From a virus: 33,567 nt of DNA. Shown here in pieces: positions 8,001 through 15,158 of the stretch; positions within the stretch are counted from its first letter, which is position 1, and each line of letters opens with the position of its first letter. The stretch spans positions 1 to 33,567 of IMG/VR virus record IMGVR_UViG_3300032046_004681, one strand, 5' to 3'. The notes below the pieces were generated by a model that did no database searches, was not told where the DNA came from, and was given only the letters and a program-made list of their open reading frames with translations. The position numbers and the translations under genes were made by a program.

Positions 8001-9494
8001 GGGTTTCGCTGCCGGGGCATACTCTATGGAGCACTCGAATACACGTATCTTTTTACGCTGATTATCTGGGAGTGCCGCGTCATCTGCGCTGTAGGCACTC
8101 ACTATGTTATTTATGGCTTTACTCAGATTCTCCGCAGTAGCATAGGCGTCCAGATCCAACACCTGGATATAGTTGATGTTATCCTGAGTGCCCGTAAACT
8201 CCAGTACCAGAGAGTTAGGATAGTTCGCGGGGGATATCCTATACACAAGGTTTTTGAAATAGACTCTAGGAGCATAGGAGTACACTCCTATCACGAAGTT
8301 TATCCTGAACTCCTCACGTATGAAAACTCTGTTGAAATTGATCGTTTTACCAGGATATATGTCCTGTATGGTCCCATAAGCCCCATCATTCCAAATACGA
8401 GAGGACATATTAGCCCATGTGAACCCACTATCCGAGGTACGGAGAATGAGCCCGTCAGCTCCAGATATCACACCGTCATTCAGGTTGTAGAAAGCCACAG
8501 AGTACAGCGCTTTGGTAATCATAGTTCCTGTAGAGACATCTGTGACCGTATATCGCTGCCAGGAGTTACCACCATCCTTAGTCATCATCAGAGTACCATA
8601 GTCCCCGACTGCCCATCCTACTGCGAGATCAAAAAACGTGACACCATACAGGTTATTGGTGCTACCAGCAGTCTGAGACACTATGTTGAAATTGGTACCG
8701 TCTATGGTGAGCAGTATAGTACCGTTGTTACCAACTACACAGACGTTCTGATTGCTGATCAAAAAGAGATCGTTGAGGTCATCGGTCACTGGTGTCGCCA
8801 GCGTGAACCACGACTCTCCACCATCCAGACTCTTTATGATATGACCGTTATTGGAGATAGCGTATCCAGTATCCAGATCATAGAAACGTACTCTCTTGAA
8901 ACTCATATTGATGGGGGTATTGACCGTGATCCACTTGTTTCCACCATCAGTAGTTTTTAAAATAGTACCGTTGTCTCCTACTGCCCATCCAATGTTCTCG
9001 TTGTACATCCAAATGCCATTGAGAGCGCTGATCTTGGTCAGAGGCTGCGGTGCTACCGTCACCTCAGTCTGACTACTGTCCTGCTGAGGAGTGATGAGTG
9101 ATCTCCATACTTCCAGGAATACACCATCGACGCGAGATCCCGACCTCAGTACACTATCATTGAACAGGATCTTATTCACGTGAGACAGAGGAGTATTAGT
9201 ATCCGTGACATAGATAGGCCATCCATTTACCAGAGCCACCTCTGGTTTGGAGCCTGTGGGATCCTGAGTATAAAAGCTATTCCCGAGATCCTTTGAGGTA
9301 TAGTATGGGCGAAAACTGAGCCACCCAGACGGTAGGTGTGCTGTAGACCTCTGGGTGAGCATCTCTAGCTGTTGCTGTGCCAGATTCAGCTCAGAGTCCA
9401 GGACAGGTTTACCAGCCTGAAAAACTACCTTATCAAAGGCGTATCCGAGTCCCTCATAGGCTGTTGAGACATCATTGCCTTGGTTGTTGGCCAT
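5055..9494 (-). CDS. Baseplate wedge / fibre-attachment protein with nested YCF48-like beta-propeller
   Basis: The start is set at the ATG at 9494 (1,479 residues): an AGAGG site lies 8 bases upstream, but only 2 bases before the TTG at 9500. Residues about 15-135 match the N-terminal domain of large phage wedge/tail proteins (KVVFQAGKPVLDSELNLAQ; DGVFLEVWRS). That domain appears to resume near residue 595, with ETTKRVQIQYRIRI at 627-640 and RPDGLTYEQIVDEDI farther on. Between them (about 155-578) sits a run of YCF48/BNR-like propeller blades, each with a GWAVGDNGTILKTTDGG-type motif. I count about seven, with a roughly 140-residue insertion after the fifth. The remaining ~800 residues are beta-rich structural sequence. 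Position after the J-like gene and before the fibre genes fits a T4 gp7/gp8/gp10-like role at the wedge periphery. Exact orthology cannot be settled from sequence alone. Confidence 0.85.
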   Translation of the reverse strand: MANNQGNDVSTAYEGLGYAFDKVVFQAGKPVLDSELNLAQQQLEMLTQRSTAHLPSGWLSFRPYYTSKDLGNSFYTQDPTGSKPEVALVNGWPIYVTDTNTPLSHVNKILFNDSVLRSGSRVDGVFLEVWRSLITPQQDSSQTEVTVAPQPLTKISALNGIWMYNENIGWAVGDNGTILKTTDGGNKWITVNTPINMSFKRVRFYDLDTGYAISNNGHIIKSLDGGESWFTLATPVTDDLNDLFLISNQNVCVVGNNGTILLTIDGTNFNIVSQTAGSTNNLYGVTFFDLAVGWAVGDYGTLMMTKDGGNSWQRYTVTDVSTGTMITKALYSVAFYNLNDGVISGADGLILRTSDSGFTWANMSSRIWNDGAYGTIQDIYPGKTINFNRVFIREEFRINFVIGVYSYAPRVYFKNLVYRISPANYPNSLVLEFTGTQDNINYIQVLDLDAYATAENLSKAINNIVSAYSADDAALPDNQRKKIRVFECSIEYAPAAKPSDFRPSSGSFSSMSPAQLSFSVEDKAWIAGDNGVALVSSNSGSKWEILGLGVGYDLKDLFFVSDVKGWFLGDEGTIVRYNGALLPPTEVQSTDLITKVQGRIFPEGNVLSEAEEYLTDDIINPQVGVETTKRVQIQYRIRIADGVDPFQHPESGLGHEYVYSQGANTSTTAAGNYVYENMGSDTGDYGLWRARCRNTYDGYSWAIPMFFVSRRNSGAFDVNNNINGSTYFDLNAIRPDGLTYEQIVDEDITDLRRQIVVQSYSYLLQKNVEKLLFNNLRTNLSDKDQKGLQYGTSILMSDQYTGTSDITNLVRGGVSSSAVLTQDQKLIDPNIQITTAEMTFGPIDNGLYENDLSYYSAFVVRNGVVSSEPVRGTWEGMGTDTVIFHIANDFTPAGGTLTNVQYQVTAYYLDYSREGLSRVPKTPISVKYQADPTNINTTYYFNGIDARGDSRVLDTLTENVPGYTDYTTLYSAKVVLDNVQDQTLYEIIGHTASTDPDYQKSFRRYEGQQFRGSLVEYHYYMQTTESTNVIRIPKNLNGYAIYGVRSVHNVTGASYKISTDFAGDLALRDREVVDAALDKDNIVVYLDEAFTIPAKAIVDVTLEACVPGSVLGGTTIDTGITVSSTGENQDALRTSFTSNFSVASKSVSGMYVGVLYPVTLGSTVTTSVTIDLNSTTIAGLVNGTVLGIISCETKETARQPYLWYQASSLPPQNQYFTMAPIASVTGLGTTAVTITMDPRKALNGGIILIPMLVKLATLPAIIGTSVATAFYKYIPYQTIGNLPGTLTLEVVNMSEQVFITNLGTGASSVVFGEPYEVPAEHIAVNDDSVNNDNVFSNIDDLDFSNFSVNTGFVRMPGILSQYIGEDIELSSPNNVGDKVGRPYYSSCSVDVIAQAENVTQGTPRKVFVPMIARVRSDITYPIMRGELVLLIFSKVYKARLENKTGFFEDNDAEYKPGYIEDAETAISVYRLVNKPLLRK
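7761..9032 (-). repeat. YCF48-like propeller blades inside the wedge protein
   Basis: Blade motifs, with (A/G)-x-(G/N)-x-(D/N)-G-x-I-x-x-(T/S)-x-(D/S)-x-G-x-x-(W/F) character, recur near residues 174-188, 215-229, 255-269, 297-312 and 346-360. Two more lie at about 527-544 and 570-577, after an unrelated insertion (about 7971-8402 in DNA). Seven units would close a propeller. Confidence 0.8.
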
Positions 9495-9502
9495 TTTCAA
9501 GA

Positions 9503-9507
9503 CCTCT
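9503..9507 (-). promoter_or_regulatory. Ribosome binding site that fixes the start at 9494
   Basis: AGAGG on the minus strand, 8 bases before the ATG at 9494. It is too close (2 bases) to serve the alternative TTG at 9500. Confidence 0.6.
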
Positions 9508-9508
9508 G

Positions 9509-12500
9509 TTATATGACTGTGAGATCCTTCATACTGAGACTATCTACCGAGATATACTCTATAGTATTGGTTTTCAAATCCCCCACTATATTTACATCCG
9601 CCGGATAGTAGGTGTAATACGATGCTTTATAATGTTTAGTCTGTGGCGGCTGACCATCTGTAGTACTTACAATAATTTTACCATCAGCTTCTATATAAGC
9701 ACTCCCAGCACTCTTAGACACATCTCCCGCGATGCCTGCCATAGTGAGCAGCACATTATCTTCATACACACCTCTAAAGAGATTAGGGTCTCCACCACCA
9801 TCTGACGTACTGTAGGTCAGTACAGGTTTCACGGATCTAAATGAGGTGACTCCACTACTGCTGGTTTTCTGATACACCTCAAAAGATAGTATACCCAAAT
9901 CATCCAGAGGTATAAAGGAGCTGTTCCGTTTCATCATCCTGGTCAGAGGTAGCCGTATCTCTTTTACTCCATCTACTCCCTGCACCACTCCTACCAGGGC
10001 ACCCTGCGTAAATGACTCTCCCATCCTCAATCCTGCCACATAATTCGCTACCGCTGTCTGTAGACGAGATTTGAGGAGACTCTGGTCTGACCCTGTCTTT
10101 CTGACTACCGTGAAACTGATATCGACGAAATTTTGCACTGCTTCTTTCACGATAGCATCCGCACAGGCATGCTTCATACCATTGATAGCTGTCTGTACCT
10201 GCTGTACTAGACTATTGTGTACATACGTCACATCGAAATTCTCACTGGCCTGATAAGATACCAGGACGGTGTCCCCATGACGTATCTTGCTACCCTCCAA
10301 AAGATTCAGATACGTATAGGTGGAGTCACTCCCCACAGTAATCGAATAATCTACCCCATCTATATAGGTAGTACCACTCGTCGGCTCGACTACGATAGTG
10401 GACGTGTCTACGCCTTTTTGTAAGAGCCTGGCGGGGGTGTCGTACAGCATAACATGCTGTTCATCTGTTATTGTAACAAATTCAGGTATGTTGTCATTAG
10501 CATTGAAAAAGAATTTCACAGAATCCTGTGCTATACTCGACCCACCATCCTGGAGTATATCCTCTGTTTTCACTAGAGCATACTTTGAAGAGTCTATCAC
10601 GGTCCCATCTGACGCTACCACCAATACTACCGACTGTACGGGCTGATTAGCTAGTACGATATTGTTAGAGCCCCTATAAAGATAGTCTACCTCTATAACG
10701 TCCAGGGTAGCCATACCTATACCGAGATTTTGATAGTTTTTCTCCAAAAGTATTGTATTCCCGCCATTTACGACACTGATATTGGCCAGACTGTAATCCT
10801 TAGCTCTAGTGACATTCCTGGCACTGGTCACAGTCACGATAGGACTACTATCCGTGACTTTAGGGTTGGTACACCTGAGCATGAACTCGCTAGCGTTCAC
10901 GACATAGAATCTCTCGCTCAGTTTATTACCGTACGTGTCCGTAGGATACTCATACTTAAAAGCGACCTGATCTACGTACTGGGTCTCAATCACCCCTTTG
11001 ATATATATATCCACCTTACCACCTATATGCTTACCGGTTTCCCTATCGTAATCCCTCATCATCAGGGAGTCCCCACCTGACTCTATTTTCACCTGCTGTA
11101 CTCCAGGTACGTCCAGAGCGGTGCCCACATACCCCCCCTCAGTACCAGAGTCGAAAGATATTTTCGCCAGCTTTATCCTGTTAGCCAGTTGCTGATTCGA
11201 TTCTCTATCTGTGCCAAACAGAGTAGGAGCGTTATTCGTGACCTGTATGGTAGAGGATAGATTCCTGGTGATAGTGATAGATCCCGCAGGTACGTTACTC
11301 GTGCTCCCCGTCAGCTGAGCCTGTATATTTGCCTCAATCTCATACCTTTTCTGGGTGGGATTATAATAGTGCTGGAGGTTGCTGATATCTATAATCTGAC
11401 TCCCCTGCACAGAAAAGCTCATCGAGGCAGCTCCCGTATCAGGATTCGCTACCGACGTCACCACTGCCCCATTTGGTATGAGTATGCTCGACGTAGGAGT
11501 TATCTCTGTATAGAACAACACTGTCCCGATCGCGTAGGTAGCTCCCTTACGTATCTCATTGAAATTTGATGCCAGTTTATCAAACTGCTGATCTATGAGT
11601 AGCTGCAAATTTACAGGGTCTGTAATACCCAGAGCATTCATCAGAGCACTTTTACGAGGGCTGAGCACCACCGCATCACTGACTCCATCTCCATTAGCGT
11701 CATCGAACAATAGGAGAGTGTCTGCTGAAAGCGTAGAAAATATGAAATCCTCTATGATATAGAATTTCTCAAACTCTAACGATACTGGATCCAATATGTC
11801 TCGTATAACAGATCCCGGGACCACATTGATGAGGGAGTTATTGAGCATCATATCCCGAGAGATAGAGAACAGCACGTCCCCTCGGGATCTTTTCGGTAGA
11901 ATCTGATACGTAGTGGAGTACTGTAAAAACTGCGCTTCCAGCTCTACTGAGTAAGGGCTCTCTACAGCTTCATTAAGGTTACTATCGAAAGCCATCACCG
12001 TGGCTATGAAATAATACACGACATCATTACTCAGGGTCTTACCGTCAGACAGGAACACATTAGGAATAGCCCCCGTCTGTACCAGCCTGATCAGCACGCT
12101 TTTATCGAGTGTGTAGGAGTAATATGTATTCGTGTACTGAGTTTTTTGTACAGTGTCTATCTCTATATTATTCGTGACATCTGCAGAGAGAGTACTCGAC
12201 ACTACGGTCTCATTGGTTTCCACAGGATCTATGGAGGTTACCAGGGCAGTATTCATGAGGACATAGCCCCCCGTACCGCCACCTGCTGTGATACTAACGT
12301 AAAAATTGCATCCCGCGAACGTACTGTTATCGTTCAGCTGAATGCCACCCACCGGCACTATAACTTTGATATTGTCTATAGCTCTTTTTAGGCTGACTCC
12401 AGTTACAGGGTTCGCGGTAGCCTGTATCTGATTCTCCGGGACTATGACCACGGTAAGAGTAGGCCTGTTAGGATCAGGACTAGGATCGGGGCTACGGTCT

Positions 12501-12868
12501 ATTATAGGGCCTACTTCCCCGTTATAGCTGCTCAGCTCCACCGTTCTAAATTGGAATGAAATGGTCTCATTATAGGAGTAATTTATGATACCGTCAGTAT
12601 CTAAAGACCACGGTATAGACGTCACCGTAGCGGATGTAGAGCCTACTGTTATCCCCGCGAAAGAGTACGCGCTCCAGGCACCTGAACCAGACGAGTTATC
12701 TATGTGATAGCGATACTGTACACTGAGGAACGTATTTCTTACTATACCCGCGGGTGCTACAGGGATAGACCCGGAGATTAACTGGTACAGACTATCGGAA
12801 TAGTACGTGTACGATCCAGTAGGCGTCCAACTCGTCATGGGATATAGGATTATAGGCGCTGAGACCAT
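9509..12868 (-). CDS. Baseplate J-like / gp6-type wedge protein
   Basis: A 1,119-residue protein. Residues about 440-600 carry the Baseplate_J pattern: IPNGAVVTS, NVPAGSITI, VTNNAPTLFGTDRESNQQLANRI (in pieces), then GGYVGTALDVPGVQQVKI. Residues about 895-980 match the family's C-terminal part (DISFTVVRKTGSDQSLLKSRL..., then GVDGVKEIRLP). J-like proteins (P2 gpJ, T4 gp6) link wedge to wedge and form the ring around the hub. The protein is about twice the usual size of T4 gp6. The extra material includes an N-terminal beta-rich region (1-320) with an FnIII-like strand pattern near 283-310 and a loop of calcium-binding appearance, DANGDGVSD, near 390-398. Modules of the type DGVDYSITV...VLVSYQ near 838-872 resemble modules in the giant protein. 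The gene follows the gp25-like gene, the normal order in contractile tails. Confidence 0.9.
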   Translation of the reverse strand: MVSAPIILYPMTSWTPTGSYTYYSDSLYQLISGSIPVAPAGIVRNTFLSVQYRYHIDNSSGSGAWSAYSFAGITVGSTSATVTSIPWSLDTDGIINYSYNETISFQFRTVELSSYNGEVGPIIDRSPDPSPDPNRPTLTVVIVPENQIQATANPVTGVSLKRAIDNIKVIVPVGGIQLNDNSTFAGCNFYVSITAGGGTGGYVLMNTALVTSIDPVETNETVVSSTLSADVTNNIEIDTVQKTQYTNTYYSYTLDKSVLIRLVQTGAIPNVFLSDGKTLSNDVVYYFIATVMAFDSNLNEAVESPYSVELEAQFLQYSTTYQILPKRSRGDVLFSISRDMMLNNSLINVVPGSVIRDILDPVSLEFEKFYIIEDFIFSTLSADTLLLFDDANGDGVSDAVVLSPRKSALMNALGITDPVNLQLLIDQQFDKLASNFNEIRKGATYAIGTVLFYTEITPTSSILIPNGAVVTSVANPDTGAASMSFSVQGSQIIDISNLQHYYNPTQKRYEIEANIQAQLTGSTSNVPAGSITITRNLSSTIQVTNNAPTLFGTDRESNQQLANRIKLAKISFDSGTEGGYVGTALDVPGVQQVKIESGGDSLMMRDYDRETGKHIGGKVDIYIKGVIETQYVDQVAFKYEYPTDTYGNKLSERFYVVNASEFMLRCTNPKVTDSSPIVTVTSARNVTRAKDYSLANISVVNGGNTILLEKNYQNLGIGMATLDVIEVDYLYRGSNNIVLANQPVQSVVLVVASDGTVIDSSKYALVKTEDILQDGGSSIAQDSVKFFFNANDNIPEFVTITDEQHVMLYDTPARLLQKGVDTSTIVVEPTSGTTYIDGVDYSITVGSDSTYTYLNLLEGSKIRHGDTVLVSYQASENFDVTYVHNSLVQQVQTAINGMKHACADAIVKEAVQNFVDISFTVVRKTGSDQSLLKSRLQTAVANYVAGLRMGESFTQGALVGVVQGVDGVKEIRLPLTRMMKRNSSFIPLDDLGILSFEVYQKTSSSGVTSFRSVKPVLTYSTSDGGGDPNLFRGVYEDNVLLTMAGIAGDVSKSAGSAYIEADGKIIVSTTDGQPPQTKHYKASYYTYYPADVNIVGDLKTNTIEYISVDSLSMKDLTVI

Positions 12869-12884
12869 AGTATCCGTACACTTT

Positions 12885-13610
12885 CTAAAATGTAGAAAAA
12901 TCCATCAGCTGAGAGAATTCTAACGACTGTCCACTCTGAGCTGTAAAAACCACAGTCACTTGTATGATCGTAGGATCATCCGTCTGGTCCACCGTGACAC
13001 TCCTCACCTGACCAAAAAGCTCCCCAGGATCCACTATCCTACCAGAGGATACCATACTCTTTTGAACGTTTTTCAGCTTTGATATTGCAGACGACACCTG
13101 ATCCAAAATTTTTGACTTTATAAAAGACAGATCCGTAATCTTTGTGCCTATGAGTGACTTCAGGCTCGTACCGTACCAGCTATGGAAAGGATTAGAGGTA
13201 ACGTCTGTGACTATGGCTTTCTCTACCTCTTGTAGGAGGAGATACTCTTTCTGAGCCATTTTAAAATCACCAGACATAGTATACGCTACATCATCTATCG
13301 TCTTTACCCCCGTACATTTGGGGCACACATTAGCGAACGTCAGATAATTCACCTCTATAAAGGGTTCCCAGTCCTTCACTTTATTCTGCATCACTATAGA
13401 TGACGTCAACTGCGGTGACAGAGGCTTTTTAACAGTCGCTACCGTGTATAGGCTCGGTGATATCAATACGTTACTGATTCTCATGCTCACCGACCTGACT
13501 GCGGACACTGGGTGCCCCAAAACTATTGTCCTTAGGTCCGTGTTAATGGCATAGCTCTCCCAGTTTATCCTATGGTCGCATGTATTTTGTAATTTAGGAT
13601 CGTACGACAT
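12885..13610 (-). CDS. gp25-like baseplate wedge protein with CPKC motif
   Basis: A 241-residue protein. Residues about 112-235 fit the gp25-like/lysozyme-like wedge family: a helix QEVEKAIVTDVTSNPF followed by WYGTSLKSLIG (positions 126-155), then a C-terminal strand pair VRSVTVDQTDDPTIIQVTV. In T4 the roughly 130-residue gp25 nucleates sheath attachment at the inner baseplate. Here about 110 residues precede it, with a CPKC knuckle at 96-99; only one further Cys (C11, next to H13) could complete a metal site. The gene lies directly upstream of the J-like gene, which strongly supports the call. No clear ribosome site precedes the ATG at 13610, and the 38-base gap before it shows only a small TAGC...GCTA inverted repeat. 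Confidence 0.8.
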   Translation of the reverse strand: MSYDPKLQNTCDHRINWESYAINTDLRTIVLGHPVSAVRSVSMRISNVLISPSLYTVATVKKPLSPQLTSSIVMQNKVKDWEPFIEVNYLTFANVCPKCTGVKTIDDVAYTMSGDFKMAQKEYLLLQEVEKAIVTDVTSNPFHSWYGTSLKSLIGTKITDLSFIKSKILDQVSSAISKLKNVQKSMVSSGRIVDPGELFGQVRSVTVDQTDDPTIIQVTVVFTAQSGQSLEFSQLMDFSTF

Positions 13611-13648
13611 AATAAAGGAAGAGTATTAATAGCTTATCGGCTAACTGG

Positions 13649-14644
13649 CTATTTACCTGTCTTGGCCGCAGCCATAGCGGCTTTCTGGAGCTGTCTGCCT
13701 TGCTGAGACGTCTTTATTTTACCTGTATACGGGTCTAAATCTTTAGTCAATGCAAAAATATTAACCCCATTCACTGTAACTACAGTCTCATCACAAAAAG
13801 GCAGCTTACCCTGTCCGAGTTTATTACGTACTTTCGTACGGACGGTAGCCTCCAGGACCCTCTGTCTGTCTACATCAGAAGTCACCGGCATCCCCTGTAG
13901 AGATACTCTCAGGAGTGCGTCAGTGTTGTTCTGTATGAAAACGGGACGGATACCCTTCATACCTCCTAGTACCATCCCTTTGAACTCATCTACTATCTTT
14001 TGTAGTGCAGCATTCTGTATCCTGTTCGTCTCTTTAATCTCTGTAATGAGGGTCGCGTCTATTGACCTACCGTTAGGGGAATTAGCTCCCGCCACTTTCT
14101 TCTCCAAATCAGTCTTTGTCTGGGCATCCGTGAGCAAATCACTAATATTCTTATTCCCTATACCGGCACTACCACGGAAAGCATCCAGAGCTGCTTTTAC
14201 TGTAGTTTTAATACCTACGACGTATCCGATGATAGAACCCAGGCTACTTACGATGCTGTCTCGTATCAAGCATGCATCCACATATTGAGCAGGGAGCACA
14301 CTAGCGCTACCCCCTCCAGCAGCTTCTCCAAAATAGGTAGAAATAGTCGTAAAATATTCCACGAGTTCACTCTGATTTATGTCAGTGCTCACACCCGAGT
14401 ATCTAGACATATCCCCAAAATTTTCTTTCATGTTATCAGATTGGTTTTTTATGTGCTTCTTTTTTCCAACATAATAGGGAGAATACCTAAACGCGTTACT
14501 GTCATGACTTTTTTGATATGAGTCTTGAGTCAGCCCCGACGGTACTATAGTAAACATATAGTTAAATTCTTGCAGAGACTTTAACAAGTCAACCAGATTT
14601 TCCAGATCTCTTCGTACAGCTGTATAGTCGTCTTTTACACTCAT
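13649..14644 (-). CDS. Unrecognised baseplate-region protein
   Basis: I choose the ATG at 14644 (331 residues, MSVKDDYTAV...) because GGGGAG lies 7 bases upstream. A GTG at 14659 overlaps the previous stop and has no site of its own. I do not recognise the family. Visible features: an N-terminal helical segment with heptad character (about 5-30), a Tyr/Lys-rich central part, a small-residue hydrophobic stretch SIVSSLGSIIGYVVGIKTTV near residue 140 that is too polar for a convincing membrane helix, and a basic Gln/Ala-rich C-terminus ending in AAMAAAKTGK. Lying between the coiled-coil protein and the gp25-like protein, it is probably a wedge or tail-completion component, by position only. Confidence 0.7.
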   Translation of the reverse strand: MSVKDDYTAVRRDLENLVDLLKSLQEFNYMFTIVPSGLTQDSYQKSHDSNAFRYSPYYVGKKKHIKNQSDNMKENFGDMSRYSGVSTDINQSELVEYFTTISTYFGEAAGGGSASVLPAQYVDACLIRDSIVSSLGSIIGYVVGIKTTVKAALDAFRGSAGIGNKNISDLLTDAQTKTDLEKKVAGANSPNGRSIDATLITEIKETNRIQNAALQKIVDEFKGMVLGGMKGIRPVFIQNNTDALLRVSLQGMPVTSDVDRQRVLEATVRTKVRNKLGQGKLPFCDETVVTVNGVNIFALTKDLDPYTGKIKTSQQGRQLQKAAMAAAKTGK

Positions 14645-14651
14645 GTAAAAT

Positions 14652-14657
14652 CTCCCC
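14652..14657 (-). promoter_or_regulatory. Ribosome binding site that fixes the start at 14644
   Basis: GGGGAG on the minus strand, 7 bases before the ATG at 14644. It overlaps the alternative GTG at 14659-14657, which it therefore cannot serve. Confidence 0.65.
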
Positions 14658-14658
14658 A

Positions 14659-15147
14659 CTATGCAAGGTCATCGTTCTGCAGATATGAATCCAAAGCCTG
14701 CTGTGCAGTCAGCAAATCGAATTCTAATTGAGCTTTCATCAATTTCATTTTCTTGAGCTCATCAATACGATCGTTGATCTCCCAATCTATAGTGATCTGT
14801 ATCTGATTTTTTAAAAGGGCAAACAACTCGTCTGGTATATTCTTCCTGAGAGCTTTCTCTATCTCTACAGTACCTAAGTTCTGGTCAGCTACAGTATCAG
14901 GATATACATCATCACTCAAAATACGACCTACCACCTGGTACGCTGTCTGATCTATGTTGTGCTTCTGTATAAACGCCAGCAGACTTTCCCGCTTTGACCT
15001 TATCTGCATGGAGATATTAGTGAGTCTCCTACTCAGATACATTATCGTATACTCAAACTCTTCTTTATTATCCGCTGTGATGCTAGCCAGGTGCTGCATC
15101 TCACCTATAGTATCTTGAGAATGATATGCATCGATTCGTAGATTCAT
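14659..15147 (-). CDS. Small coiled-coil protein of the baseplate operon
   Basis: A 162-residue, highly helical, charged protein with no recognised family. Two predicted coiled-coil stretches frame it: about 28-65 (EEFEYTIMYLSRRLTNISMQ...) and 110-155 (LLKNQIQ..., DELKKMKLMKAQLEFDLL). A short acidic linker lies between them (about 80-92). No Cys or enzymatic motif is seen. The ATG at 15147 has an optimal AGGAG site 6 bases away, suggesting high expression compared with neighbours. Helical rods of this size in wedge clusters could serve as a bundle partner of longer wedge proteins, as T4 gp53/gp7 segments do, or as an assembly chaperone. Which one is inference. Confidence 0.72.
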   Translation of the reverse strand: MNLRIDAYHSQDTIGEMQHLASITADNKEEFEYTIMYLSRRLTNISMQIRSKRESLLAFIQKHNIDQTAYQVVGRILSDDVYPDTVADQNLGTVEIEKALRKNIPDELFALLKNQIQITIDWEINDRIDELKKMKLMKAQLEFDLLTAQQALDSYLQNDDLA

Positions 15148-15153
15148 GAAGTA

Positions 15154-15158
15154 CTCCT
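15154..15158 (-). promoter_or_regulatory. Strong ribosome binding site
   Basis: AGGAG on the minus strand, 6 bases before the ATG at 15147, overlapping the TAG of the upstream gene. It is the best-matched site in the window. Confidence 0.65.

Noticed and set aside
13611-13648. Short inverted repeat TAGC...GCTA in the gap before the gp25-like gene, a possible terminator
   Set aside because: The stem is only four base pairs, there is no T-run in the transcribed direction, and the genes look like one operon.
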